Of a stretch of 64,000 nucleotides of DNA, positions 50,698-62,885 are shown in pieces (the first letter of the stretch is position 1; every line of letters begins with the position of its first letter). The notes under the pieces are model-generated. The model did no database searches. It had not been told where the DNA came from and saw only the letters and a list, made by a program, of their open reading frames with translations. The position numbers were made by a program, and so were the translations under genes. Origin of the DNA: Trichobilharzia szidati (taxonomy: Eukaryota > Platyhelminthes > Trematoda > Strigeidida > Schistosomatidae); assembly GCA_944472155.2 (NCBI GenBank), contig OX235277.1, positions 20,346,804-20,410,803 of the forward strand, written 5' to 3'.

Positions 50698-53575
50698 TTA
50701 TTATTATTTCCTTTAGTTCCTAGAGGAACATAGGGCTTCAGCCATGCGTCTCCATTGCGTTCGATTCTCTGCTAGAGTTTTCACCTGGCTCCAGGTCTGC
50801 CCACATGCTTTCATCTCCTCTTCACATGATCTCCTCCAGGTCACCCTTGGACGACCAACTCGCCGCTTCCCTTTCGGGTTCCACTCGAGGGCTTGTCTAG
50901 TGATGTCACTTGCTGGTTTCCTCAGAGTGTGGCCAATCCATCTCCATTTTTTCCTGCCTATTTGTTTCACAATGGGTTCCTGGTTGGTTCGCTCCCAGAG
51001 ATCTTTGTTGCTGATCCTTTCCGGCCATCTGATCTTGAGTATTGAGCGAAGACATCTGTTAATGAAGGTCTGTAGCTTGTTTGAGGTGCTCTTTGTGACA
51101 CGCCAAGTCTCTGATCCGTATAGTAGTACTGACTTCACATTGGAGTTGAAAATCCCGATCTTATTTTTGACGCTGAATGATGTTGTCCTCCACACAGACT
51201 TCAGAGTAATGAAAGCTTGCCTTGCTTTCCCGATCCTTGCTTTGATATCCTCGTCAGTTCCGCCTGTAGTTGAAACAATGCTTCCCAAGTAGGTAAAGGA
51301 GGTAGTTTCTTTCAGGTTTTTTCCATTTATGCTGATTGCTGTCTGTTGTTGTTGTTGGTGTTGGCCAGGGATCTTCATCACCTCTGTTTTTTCTATGTTC
51401 ACCTGGAGTCCTATCTTTGATGCTTCTTCTGCCAACTTGTTACTTTTCACTTGCATATCTTCCAGTTTGTGGGAAATCAGGCATATATCATCGGCGAAGT
51501 CCAGATCCTCCAAGTTCTTTGTGTGAGTCCATTTTATGCCTGTTTCCTCATTGCCCGCTGTTTGTCGCATTATCCAGTCTACTGCAATCAGGAAAATCAT
51601 TGGCGATAGTAGGCAACCCTGTCTTACTCCTGTCTTCACTTCGAAGGATTCCGTGAGCTTCCCGTTGTGGATTACTTGGCATGCAGCGTTGTCATACAAC
51701 TGTTGGATGAGATGTATAATTGTCGGCGGCACCCCGTAGTAGCGAAGTAGTTGCCAAATCACCTCTCGATCGACGCTGTCGAAGGCCTTTTCAAAGTCGA
51801 TGAAGTTGAGATAGAGAGGTGACTGCCATTCCAAACTTTGTTCAATGATGATCCGTAGTGTGGCGATTTGATCAATACATGACTTGTTACTCCTGAATCC
51901 AGCTTGTTCTGGTCGAAGTTTTTCATCCAAGGCTTGTTTGATCCTTTCCAGGATGATGCGGCTTAGTATTTTGCTTGGGATGGAAAGGAGCATAATTCCG
52001 CGCCAGTTCTTGCATTGACTTAAGTCTCCTTTCTTTGGTAGTTTGAATAGGTATCCTTTCTTCCAATCCTCGGGTACTTTGCCTTCTTTCCACACCTTCT
52101 CCAGTAGTGGCGTCATCAGGTCTGCTGTTGTCTCTGGGTCGACTTTCAATGCTTCTGCTGGGATTCCATCTGGTCCTGCTGCTTTCCCAGCTTTCAGCAT
52201 CTTGATTGCCTTCAGGACTTCTGATTTCGTCGGGGGGTTGATGTTCACTGGTAATTCTGCTTCCGTTGTTGGTATTGTTGGGCGCGTTGTAGGTGGCGGT
52301 CGGTTTAGTAGTCTTTTGAAGTGTTCAGCCCAGTGTTTCCTTTGCTCCACTTCTTTGGTGATTGACTTTCCATTTTCATCCTTCACTGGCTTAATTTGTG
52401 ACGAATTTTTGCCTGAAAGGTACCTAGTTGTTTGGTGAAGTGTTGCGAGGTCTCCTTTGCCTGCAGCTTGTTCTGCTTCATTGGCCATGGCTTCATAATA
52501 CTTTCTTTTGTCTTCTCTGGCACTCTTCTTTACTCCTTTGTTCAGTGTATTGTAGCTTACATTCAACTCCTGTTTCTGTTGCTCGTCGGTGCACTGCAGA
52601 ATTTTTTGTTTCACCATCCTTCTCTCCTCTATTAGCCTCCAAGTGTCCGTAGTGAGCCACGGTTTGTCCTGTCTCTTCTTTCTGCCCAGAACTTCCATGC
52701 AGGTTTCGCTCCATACTGTTTTCAGGTTGTTCCAGTGTTTTTCGACGCTGACCTCTTCACCAGTGTTGATTTGTGTCTCGGCTTTGTCCTTTATACTTGC
52801 AGTAAAGATATCTTTTGTATCCTGGTCCTTTAGTTTTTGAGTGTTGAACTTGGCTTGTGGTCTATCTGCAGCTCCTGTTTCTCTGAAAGCCTTTAATTTG
52901 AGTTGGATTGTTCCTTGTACGAGGTAGTGGTCTGAGCCAACGTCTGCTCCTCTTCTTGCTTTTGTGTCCAGTAGGCTGCGCCTCCACTTCCTCGAGATTG
53001 TGATGAAGTCAATTTGGTTTTTGGTTCGCCCATCTGGTGACACCCATGTAGCCTTGTGAATATCCTTGTGTTTGTATACGCTGCCACCAATCACTAGTTC
53101 ATTGAAGGCGCAGAAGTCGGCGAAGAGTTCTCCATTTTCATTCATCTCTCCCAGAGCTTCTTTACCCATGATGAGTTCCCTTCCTGTGTTGTCTGGTCCC
53201 AGTTTGGCGTTCATGTCTCCCATTAGTATTTTGATGTCACCGGCTGGAGTATTGTCTACTGCTGCCTGCAGTTGTCTGTAGAATTCTTCTTTCTTTTCGA
53301 GGTCTGCGTTGTTGGTTGGTGCATAGCATTGTATAATTGACACTTTCCTTCCTTTGGATTTGAATCTGGCGGTTATTATCCTGGGTGAGATCGCCTCCCA
53401 TTGTATCAGAGCCTTGGTTGCCGTTGGTGACATCATTATAGCCACGCCCTCGGTGTGTGTGTGGTTGTCTTCTGGGTGACCGGAGTAAATCACTGACTCA
53501 CCTGTTGACAATTTGGTGAGTCCGTATCCGTTCCATCTGCTTTCGCAGATCCCAAATACTTGTAGTCCGTATCTC

Positions 53576-53580
<5 letters not shown>
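50698..53580 (-). mobile_element. RTE-type non-LTR retrotransposon (RTE2), 5'-truncated
   Basis: A minus-strand element ending in a (TAA)n-like tail at 50,698-50,712 immediately after the ORF stop. Its 5' end stops abruptly at the codon equivalent to the internal Met of AEMRRY in RTE1, so about 380 bases of the full element are missing. It sits inside an AT microsatellite: unit 2 has only a ten-base AT run at the same place (63,409-63,418), which is the empty site. Target-site duplications cannot be seen because the target is itself AT repeat. Confidence 0.92.
50713..53580 (-). CDS. RTE2 endonuclease-reverse transcriptase, 955 codons, N-terminally truncated
   Basis: One uninterrupted frame. 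The endonuclease keeps ICESRWNG (residues 11-18, conserved Glu13), IIQCYAPT (82-89), GDMNAKLG (121-128) and GSDHYLVQG (215-223), but lacks the first 45 or so residues, including the WNVR motif seen in RTE1. The reverse transcriptase runs from about 455 to 720: GKAAGPDGIP (465-474), FIDFEKAFDSVD (593-604, motif A), GVRQGCLLSP (651-660, motif B) and FADD (695-698, catalytic motif C). The C-terminal region has RWIGHTLRKP and GKRRVGRPRVTWRRSCEEE. The RT core looks intact, but the missing N terminus should inactivate the endonuclease. The ATG at 53,578-53,580 abuts the AT repeat. Confidence 0.92.

Positions 53581-53626
<46 letters not shown>
53579..53626. repeat. (AT)24 microsatellite at the RTE2 5' junction
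   Basis: 48 bases of pure AT repeat. The unit 2 empty site has five AT units, so the tract expanded after or during the LINE insertion. Confidence 0.95.
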
Positions 53627-53628
<2 letters not shown>

Positions 53629-53791
53629 TCTAATCTGATAACACTCTCTCCCCATGCATATTTTAAATGCCAATCGCAATTAACCGATCATTGCTCCACC
53701 TTGATCTTAATCTATATACATTTAATCTAGTAAAAGAAAAATCCCCATATTGAAATCAAAACAACATTTTGAGCGAACAATTGTTATCGAT

Positions 53792-54145
53792 AACTTCTTT
53801 TTCAGGATCTACAGTTATAAATCCATGAATAACAGAATACATATAGCCAATAAAGGCAAATCAAAATAATATCAGAAACTGTATTGGGGTGCATGTGTAA
53901 GTTCATGTGACAGTCCATTAGTTAACAGAGTCAATCAAATGTGTATAAGGTGTATAGTCAGAAAAGATGTGACGATGTGTGAATGAACAATTGGGTGATA
54001 TAGTGTTGCTTTATAGTCAACGGAATATAAGTGTCATTGGGGTGAGAGAAATGCGATAACCACAAAATATATACAAACACACATTAACAAAGGGGACACT
54101 GAATGTGAGGGCTGACCGATAATGTCTAATGATAAAATAAAGAGG
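53792..54145 (+). repeat. Long inverted repeat, left arm (unit 1)
   Basis: 354 bases that are the reverse complement of 54,473-54,826 with a handful of differences, separated by a 327-base spacer. No terminal motif of a known transposon or coding sequence was seen. Confidence 0.9.
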
Positions 54146-54472
54146 AACGGAACAATCTCCCCAAAGGCACACGATTATGCCTCCTAGCCATAGCTGAGGC
54201 TTTAGATATTAATAGAGAGAGACCAGACCTATGTGTACAGAAAACGAACTTATTCACTGTCTTTGTCTACCCTGGCCCACTATAAGGTCACCAGGATCAT
54301 AATTTTTCGTACTGTTATTATCATTACTATAATTTTGTGATATCATGTCTTTATTATCCATTTCTCCACCCAGTTCATTTCACCTCATTGTTACCCTTAA
54401 TTTTTGTCAACCTTGATGATTTTATACTAAGCCTACCAATTCTGTAACATCTTATTACAATTTACAATTTAG
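54146..54472. other. Spacer between the inverted-repeat arms
   Basis: Non-coding by eye. Its right 63 bases (54,410-54,472) reappear inverted at the end of the window (63,939-64,000), while its left part (54,146-54,409) has no counterpart in the visible part of unit 2. Confidence 0.6.
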
Positions 54473-54826
54473 CCTCTTTATTTTATCATTAGACATTATC
54501 GGTCAGCCCTCACATTCAGTGTCCCCTTTGTTAATGTGTGTTTGTATATATTTTGTGGTTATCGCATTTCTCTCACCCCAATGACACTTATATTCCGTTG
54601 ACTATAAAGCAACACTATATCACCCAATTGTTCATTCACACATCGTCACATCTTTTCTGACTATACACCTTATACACGTTTGATTGACTATGTTAACTAA
54701 TGGACTGTCACATGAACTTACACATGCACCCCAATACAGTTTCTGATATTATTTTCATTTGCCTTTATTGGCTATATGTACTCTATTATTTATGGATTTA
54801 TAGCTGTAGATCCTGAAAAAGAAGAA
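54473..54826 (-). repeat. Long inverted repeat, right arm (unit 1)
   Basis: Partner of 53,792-54,145. Its outer end is directly at the junction with unit 2. Confidence 0.9.
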
Positions 54827-55274
54827 GTGCATCTCCTCTCATAATTGTTTTATAATAGATAAATAACGGTCATTTTATCAATTAATTTACTCTGTTTTGT
54901 TTAGTGATACAGTAATGTGAATCAGCACATTAGATTGGCGAATGTCCGGTCAATTATTTATTTTATAAATCCAATTGAATTTTTCAATTTTTATGTTGCA
55001 TGTTTATTCAAATGCAATACTGTTTACTGCTAACTTCGCTAACGTAATCATTTAGAAACCTACCCGAAATATATCTGAATATTTTCTTATTTCCGGTAGA
55101 TTAAGGATTTTTCAAGTGTTGATTTCTAAGCATTTTATTTGGTTTTCAATTTTGACTACGGATTGATATCAATCAGAGGGATAACCAGTGAAAACCAATG
55201 AGCACTGGCTAGCTAATTTTCCTGGTTTTAAGAATCCTGGAAAATAATCTGTTGCTCGCTAGTGACTGACTACA

Positions 55275-55560
55275 GGTTTGATTTTCCTAGAGTTCTAGTG
55301 CGATGACGTAACCAGTGAGGTCCATCCTGTGGGGACTGAAGGGAAATGCTCGCCGATGACATTAAAAGGTGATCGCGCTAAAATCACGAAATGGTAGGGA
55401 TCGGAATTCACGGCTGACGACTGTGTCATGTCCTAATCACCGAATGGTCTACTAACTTGCCTTGTAACGGGAATGTCCTGCGTTCGTAACCCGATAAGTG
55501 CGTTCTGTCGATGAGTCCAAAACTAGTACGAAACAGCTACCTAGTACTTCTTGGCTCTCT
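55275..55560 (+). mobile_element. tRNA-headed repeat (family B), unit 2
   Basis: Counterpart of 41,840-42,120. A-box-like TGGTCTAC is at 55,445-55,452 and B-box-like GCGTTCGTAACCC at 55,480-55,492. The hammerhead-like core reads GTCGATGAGTCC and AGTACGAAACAGC (55,507-55,537); here the stem II 5' strand is AGUCC, closer to the consensus than unit 1. Confidence 0.4.
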
Positions 55561-56856
55561 AACTGATAACAGTTAGTGGTCAAACTTGAGAAGCGGATTC
55601 AGGATTGTTGATGAAACGGATAACTCCCCTGCATTGATTTTTAACTGGTTTATCATATATATATTCAATAACATACTTCTTCCTCAGTGACAATCATTTC
55701 ACTTTTTGAATCAAGCATTCGCCTCACTTCTATACGTGCTTGGAGCATTGAAAAACTTTAACATATATTTCTAATGCTTTTAGTTTCCATGATAAGTTTA
55801 ATCATAATATCTGCTGGAGTTTTTCAGTGTTATTCATTTTCAGAGGAATTAAAATGAGACTATTGTTGACCTGAGAATGTTCATCCCTTTTCATCAACTT
55901 TGTTAGTAACACGTATTTCTTATCTTATTTGGACACATAATCGGAGGATGTGTACCAGGAGGTCTAGAATATACTCGTAAGCACACAGACTCAAGGACAT
56001 ACTAGCAAATATTTCAGCGATTTGTTTAGTGTCAAATATTTAGTCATTTCGGAGTCTGCCAAATATTAATACATGGCCACCACAAATGAAGCTTGAATTC
56101 ATGAAGTGATGCATTGTCATTCACTTGAATCATACAAAAATGTGCTTGCCTCGTTCATTGGAGATTGCTAGTTGGATAATAACTGTTAAATATTCTCAAG
56201 CTAAAGTAAAATTTGGCAGATCTCTGATGCATTCATTCTCAGATTAAGCCTCAGCCAAATGAGTAAGCCACCAGCACGTTTTATGTATTTCTGTTCTCTT
56301 TCTAGTGATTCTAGTCAATTCCCCTTGACTATGACTAAAACGTCTTTGAAATTTAGTTTTCAGAGTTCAAATAAAATCAAGTATTACAAAATCCCACAAT
56401 TCATCTTCATGGCTTTTGTCCTCTTATAATCACAGAATCATTCTGAATCTTTAATAAAATTTTGAGTAGTCCGACAGTAAACTGAGTAACAAAACATATA
56501 AGCGAATAAAACTAGTTTTCAGTTAGATCCCAACAGGCCTCACTACAATTACCATGCATTTAGGAATAAATAGTAGAAAGACATACAGACAGATCAAAAC
56601 GTGCATGAAGGTGTGTTCACTTAACAAGACCTAAACTATCCAAAGGTGGGTGCATGCCTGTAAAAGCTACTGAATGCATAGTTTACTCCTAATAATTCGA
56701 ATAGCGACTGTCTCACGTATGTGCAGGTGTGATGGGATGCGAAGAATGACTATGATTGCTTCCGTTTGTCTCAATTAGTGCAACAACATGAAACATCGGA
56801 TGAGTTTGCATGCGCTTCTCACAAACTACGATGTCAAATATTCATCAGCACACTGG

Positions 56857-57099
56857 CTAACCTGTATATTCCGGAGCAGTTGAACTGATTGACAAAAAAG
56901 ATGTGGTTAAATTGTCTCGGTTATCCTTCATTTCATTCTCAACAATTCGCTGTCTAGGAAATGAAAAAAGTAGTTTTGCTGAGCAGAATATTTTTCGAAT
57001 ACTTCTTGCTAGTCTCCTGCTATTCGTTATGCAGCTATTGAGATAGCCAATATCTTCGCAAGACACTTTACAGCAAAACACGACTACTACGTGGAACAC
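56857..57099 (-). pseudogene. Unit 2 copy of the weakly Penelope-like ORF
   Basis: Shares ITNSRRLARSIRKIFCSAKL and IVENEMKDN with 44,171-44,473 but runs into a stop sooner (SSTAPEYTG). See that entry for the tentative identity. Confidence 0.25.
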
Positions 57100-57131
57100 A
57101 GAATATAGTGGTTAACTGTTATTATTTAGAC

Positions 57132-57356
57132 TTAAGTCTTAAACATTCCGAAAACAAAATCATTCTCCGGGAATGCTGTGATTTCGTCTAGTTTGACAAA
57201 ATACTTTCTATCCATACTCAATTTATTCAAAGTGCAACTTCCAAACGAATTTCGACAAGCTCTGCATACAGTTTGTTCTGCTAGATATCGTGTAATTCGA
57301 AATGATTCAGCCCTATCAGGTAAGTGAATTAAAGTTTTTCTCTGATGATTTAGCAT
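57132..57356 (-). CDS. 74-codon ORF, unknown, disrupted in unit 1
   Basis: Begins with an ATG and reads MLNHQRKTLIHLPDRAESFR then DRKYFVKLDEITAFPENDFV, ending GMFKT. The composition is protein-like. In unit 1 (about 44,560-44,780) the first 25 residues are recognisable, but a stop and a replaced segment follow, so the locus is not maintained in both copies. It may be continuous with 56,857-57,099 in an ancestral gene or element. Confidence 0.25.
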   Translation of the reverse strand: MLNHQRKTLIHLPDRAESFRITRYLAEQTVCRACRNSFGSCTLNKLSMDRKYFVKLDEITAFPENDFVFGMFKT

Positions 57357-60148
57357 TCAATCAGGCAAACGAGATGTGCGGTGGTTAATCACTTTGTTTT
57401 GACTAGCAAGCATCAGTGTTTGATTTAAACGGTATGCAGTCACATAGATCAAACTATTTATGGTAAGCTTATCAGAATAAAGCCTCAGGAAGACAGCGCT
57501 AGTCTACAATGGAGGCCACTGTGTGTATCACGATACAGACATATTCAACTGACCTTTGTTAAGTGGGAATAAATATCGATTTCTACTCCCACCACGGTTT
57601 TCCAAGGAAACAAGTAGAATCAGCAGGCGTTAAGTATAGAACAGTCAGTTAGAAAATTCTTATTTCATTTATCCATACTGAAGTAGAATTATGAGATTTC
57701 AACTATCTTTCCTGCTTAAAGATCAACGCTAGGCCTGTCATCTTAATGATCAATTCAGTGTATGATTCGACTTCCAACAAATAAGAAGGATTCGTGAAAA
57801 CCGACTCCCCAGTTGGTTTTCTTTTAACATTGCATGGAAATCGTCTCCTCTTAAGCAAATTTAAACTGCAATCAATTCAGTAATAACTGACAGGTAAAAT
57901 GTGTGTAACAGTTAGATGAGACTTGCTATTTCGTCAGAAAGGGTGCTCATTTACTGATTAGCATAATTGGTATTTATTTCAATAAGACATTATTCAGATA
58001 AGTGAAATCAAAATTTGCAGTTCGAATTTGGACAGGAACTGTTGATAGAGAAGTAAAGGCGATAGTAACATTTTAAACCAGTCAGGAAATATCACTGTAA
58101 TCAACTACTATTTATTTATAAGGTTAAAAGGTTAAATGTAGTTTTATTCCAAAATTTTCTGTATATTGCAATCGGAAAAACAAAGGAAAATATTCTACAA
58201 ATTAGGTACACATCAACGTGACCAATACACTACAGAAATGAATGTCGAAATTTGACATTTGAAATCAGCTAATATTGTTTGAGAATTCATTTTGTCTTAG
58301 AATAGCGTCAATTCCACATCTATGAAACATTTTCCTAATTTTTTTTGATTAGGCTCAACTCACTAATTGTTACACTTTTCCTTTGTTCACTATTCTTTAA
58401 ACGATTAATAAATTTTGTTACATATAATGCTGATCTCACTGTGAAGCATAGATTTATCTATGAATTTAAGTGATACTGGCTTTGAAAATAATTCTGTTTC
58501 CTGAGCTTTCATTTGTAAAATAGTTGATGAAGCCACTGATGAAAATGTCATGCAAACCAGTAACGAAATATCCAAGTTCCAAAATCAGATGTCAGACAGC
58601 ATCGAACGGTTACGATCTCCAAAATGAGCCACAAATCTCTATTTTTCTGAAAATGATAATCCTCACGTGTTCATATGTACTTTGCATTTGAGGGACAACT
58701 AGGATTAAACGTGATTAGACCTGCTGTTTCCTTTCATCAAATCCAGTTAGCATTTAATTCAAGTATTTGGCATTCTTAATAATTTTGTTTCGCACAGTGA
58801 TACCTAAATTTGAAAGGCGTTGCCAACTTGAATGAGGCAAACTTCACGTGAATGTTTACCATGATGTACCTGGTTAAATCCAGAAAGATGAATTGAGCGA
58901 GATAAGATGATGTAAGTACATTTCAGTGCTTTCCCTCTCGACGATATGACACATAAATACTCAGATTGTGTGCTTGTTTATTCTGAGTTGTGGGACATCA
59001 TTATCTCGTGAAGAAATAGAAACAACTACTCGTATTTCTTTCCATAATGGTGCTTATTCATATGACAATAATGTCGTTCAAATCTAATTTGTAAAATGAA
59101 TATATCCATATTCATCTTAAAATGGTTCATGGCTTTATGCAATTGATGAAAGAAACAGTGAAATAAAATGTCGTCAATAATTCTGCTACAAAGCTTCTTA
59201 TTTAGATTTAACAAATATTATAAATTCATGGCAGAGGAAACAGACAGTCTACAAGTGAACCGGCTGAATTCGTATCATGTTTCCTACACCTGCTGCTATT
59301 CCTTTCATAGTTATTTGTGAATAACTCAGAATTATTCTCTTCGTACTATAAATACGCATTACTTACAATCTGACTCTTTCATAATGTGATGAAACCTAAG
59401 GACACTGCAGTTAACATTATCTCATAAACAAACAACATACCGTATAAAGTGATTTCAGTGGTCATTGCGACATGTTATGTGTGGAAATAGTAAACGGTTT
59501 AACTCAGAAGAGTTCATTTCTGTAGAAGGAAATCTGAAGTAACAAACATCATGACAATACAGTACCACTTGGAAGTGAAATTCAAATCAATTCATCAAAA
59601 CTTACAACAGGGTGATGACGTTTAGGTTTGCATGTTTGTAATTATCTGTAGGGTTCAACAATGGAATATTTGTCATCGAGTTCAAAAGCAGTGAGTGTCA
59701 AGCGGGAAAGCATATGAAATATATAAACATATTGGAGGTTAGTTATGACTATTTAATTAACCTGGGAAAAATTCAGACACTCTACTATATCATATATACA
59801 CCTAAGGCTGGGTGTATCTGAGAAATATTACTTTAACACTTAAATCGTGGTTTCGTATTATCTTAACAGGTGGACAGTGTAATCGTACTCTTGTGGTATC
59901 ATTTCCATTTGATAGAGTTATTAGATTTGATCAACAGTAGACTAGGATAGGAACGTTCGTGAGATTGTTTGGACTTTTCTCATTCGATCAAAACTTGAAG
60001 TCGCCTTGCTTCATCCCATGCGATGCAGTTTTGTATTCACTTGCTGGATAGTGGAACAGTTGAACTATATTCATAACAGTTGTGTAGTATTAACTTCCGA
60101 TGTGTAACCATTGAAAACATTTTTATGGATTTGGAGCCTATCATAATA

Positions 60149-60340
60149 TTTTTATTCTATTTTTGATTACAGCTTAATGCCACACCGTATTTTCAGTACA
60201 AGTAAGGAATTTTCAGCATGGATATCGGTAGCCCAAATTTTACAGGCTGACCATAGATATCGGGTGTGCGTCGGCAGGGGATCGAACCCCGGACCATGTG
60301 CATGGTCGGCGAGAGTCCTAGTCACTGTGCCACCGACGCA
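60149..60340 (-). mobile_element. tRNA-derived SINE (family A), best-preserved copy
   Basis: 192 bases absent from unit 1, where 47,618 and 47,619 join directly. The head on the minus strand is 72 bases long with paired ends GCGTCGG and CCGACGC, an A box within GGTGGCACAGTG, a B box GGGGTTCGATCCCC, and a GACCAT/ATGGTC hairpin. The body passes through TTTGGGCTACCGATATCC and ends at ACGGTGTGGCATTAAGCTG with a T-rich plus-strand edge. I see no target-site duplication. Confidence 0.88.
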
Positions 60341-62075
60341 CTTAAGGCTGACGCACATCTCAATAACTTTGCTATACATGTCAAATTGAAATTTCTTGAG
60401 GGTTAATATATTCGACAAGAGAATGTGCAGGTTACTTCGATTTCAGAACTAATGTAAATTTTGACGTCCAACTTACTATTCCTATTAGGAATTGTACTAG
60501 TTACTGCAACTTGATGACAAATGTGTATTATGTTGAACGAGTAAGTATTTGTACATAAAACATGGCATGCACAATGTTTTACTCAAAATGTGTAATCAGG
60601 CGCGTATCTTACTGTCTACAAAATGGTAATATGCATTACGCTGCCGCTCGTCCTGTTTCACAATAGGGAATACAGAATTACACTGTTAGAGTAATGAGTT
60701 AATAATTGGCAATGCTGAACATAACGAGCGTAGCATTTCTATACTCTAGATATTGTTTGAATTCAGACACTCGTTCTCTTGTTCAGTCAAGTTTTTGGAA
60801 ACCTGAAATTCAAAATGTACACTTAGCTCTTCCAAATATATCAGCTTTGGTATGTTCAAGATGAGAAAACTTCATGAATGAATATATGACAGAGACCGCT
60901 TTACGATAAAGTCAGTGTAGAACTAGAGTAAATGTAAATTTTCTTAGCAAATATTTCTTGATATTTTGTTACAGCTTGGAGATACCAATGCAACACAGAC
61001 TGGTATACTGTCTTTCCTGTACTCTCCATCATGAAATGTGATTTACATATGATGATAATGATCGTGATGGAATGGTGAACTGATTGACATGAATGGTTCT
61101 TTATTTGTAATCCAAAAAGGCCAGTAAATAACAGTTTAATGTGCGCTTTCATTTCTTTTAAATATCTGCATCTCGCGGAAATGGAGAAATGAAAGTTTGA
61201 ATAAAATCTACAATATACTGAGGTACTTATGAGGAGGAGGATAATAGATGACACTAGTCTTATTTATAATACCTCATACATGCTGCTTGTGTAGGTTAAA
61301 CTTAACAAGAAACGGTTTATGCTAAATAATCAATAATTTAAGTTAACTAGTAGTAATTGTATCGGATTATGTTCTTTACGCCTATCTGCATTATGAAAGT
61401 TTTGTAGTTGATTTGTCTGTCATATCACCTTCACGTACAAAGGGTGACAACTACACCCTATGTATTCATGTCCGCACATGTATGTCGGTATAAAATGTTG
61501 AATGTAATATATGCATTGGAAGACCATAATAATAGCTAATTCACACTGACTCATGTCTCCTCACCTGATTGATTTGTAATCACTTATAAATGCGTTTTTC
61601 TGTATTAATACAAAACCATCTGTTCACCGGTCAACAAGTGATGTGTTTTGAATCAACTATCACATACTCTCGAATGTTCTTCCAAACTAAGGATAATTTA
61701 CTGCTGTTTCATTGCAGTTTGTGAATACATCCGGCTGTTCATTCCAATAAGAGTTGTATTCTTGAGTATTTGTCCTCATATAAAACTCCTTCTGAATGGA
61801 ATCAAAATGTTCATTTCTTATTTTGGGTAGGCAATATCCTATGAAAGCACGATATTGATGAATAAATAATTTCACCTGAGTTGTAAATTAAATTCTTCTT
61901 CTGTGTGAATATGAAACCACTATTCTCCCTCGTGAGAATAACATAAATGTTCTTGAAAAATGTGAACACTAATAAGAGGAATATATCAAAGAGTCTACAA
62001 CATACACACTGAATCCACAACGTTTTTCAATTTACTGTATTTCAATTAGGATTTGCCTAGTATTCAACTACATAG

Positions 62076-62291
62076 TTGAGACGATCACGAGCCCAGACTT
62101 TATTTTCAGTTGCATTCTGCATAGCTGGTGTCCTTGAGAACTTGAGAAAACTCGAGTCTCGAAGTGATGTTGTAATAACTGATATGATTATGAACAATAA
62201 ATTGTGTTCGAAACATCATCCAGTGAGTAATACTATTACACTGTGTGACATATCTAGTAAACAAACTTATGTGGAATCATGCAATTTATGA
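62076..62291 (+). CDS. Unit 2 copy of the ORF at 49,330-49,539
   Basis: 71 codons, with ESRSDVVITDMIMNNKLCSK then TLCDISSKQTYVESCNL. See the unit 1 entry; the shared segment with the PLE1 arm is closer here (DMIMNNKLCSK against DMIMSNRLCSE). Confidence 0.25.
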   Translation: MRRSRAQTLFSVAFCIAGVLENLRKLESRSDVVITDMIMNNKLCSKHHPVSNTITLCDISSKQTYVESCNL

Positions 62292-62885
62292 GCTCTCTCG
62301 GAATTTCAAAGATTCGGCTTTGCCATGAACGTAATGAACACCAGAGAAAACAAGAAGTGGATATCAACGAGTAACCAACTATCTACACAAGTTACTGGAA
62401 TGAATTTATCAATCGACCACAAGTGGTAAGTTTCTAACTTATACTATTTATGGAACAACTACATGTTTCCTATGTCCGTTTATAATATTGTGTGTGACGT
62501 TGTCGGATTAATTTTGTTGAGTGTCTTTCAATAAAGAAACGTATTTTATCATTAAAACTATTTAATTCCGTCCCAAATGAATACGATTCAAAGTTAGTCT
62601 GATTTACACCAGCTATCAATTTTAGACAGAATGCATTGCATAAATTGAGAATCTATGAAAAGCTGAAAATAACTAGACCTGATCAAACGTATTGGTGCAG
62701 TTAGGGTGAATAAGAGTGGTAGTATAGAAAAAGTGAGTCAGCTTCTGAGTGATCGAAAATAGTTTCAAAAATTTAATAATAACAGTGACACAACTGGGGA
62801 CGCTGAACGTCAAATGACTGGGGCATGAAATTCATAGGCAGAACGAAATCTGATTTACTCAGAAGAGAAGTGGCGAGTAAAGCAG

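Larger units (their letters stand above)
41322..54827. repeat. Tandem segmental duplication, unit 1 (13.5 kb)
   Basis: Starts at TGCATCTCCTCTCATAATTG and is directly repeated from 54,828. Colinear matches were followed throughout, for example 41,325 with 54,831, 45,087-45,454 with the stretch near 57,660-58,028, 50,149 with 62,886 and 53,627 with 63,419. Differences include several insertions or deletions: about 68 bases near 41,560, about 45 near 42,510, about 800 at 42,797-43,590 present only here, the solo LTR and the RTE copy. Sequence left of 41,322 does not match that left of 54,828, so the breakpoint is sharp. Confidence 0.92.

Noticed and set aside
50744..51656. Plus-strand ORFs of 65-182 codons opposite the RTE2 reverse transcriptase
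   Set aside because: They are antisense readings of the 955-codon RTE2 frame and show no motif of their own.
52043..53281. Further plus-strand and shifted minus-strand ORFs within RTE2
   Set aside because: Shadows of the same gene in other frames.
53579..53626. (AT)24 tract as a promoter for RTE2
   Set aside because: It is a microsatellite expanded from the insertion target; nothing in the sequence shows promoter function.
60269..60340. Functional tRNA gene
   Set aside because: The 72-base head has paired ends and a good T arm, but the anticodon arm does not fold normally (a GACCAT/ATGGTC hairpin instead) and the same sequence is a dispersed SINE head. A tRNA gene scan would settle it.
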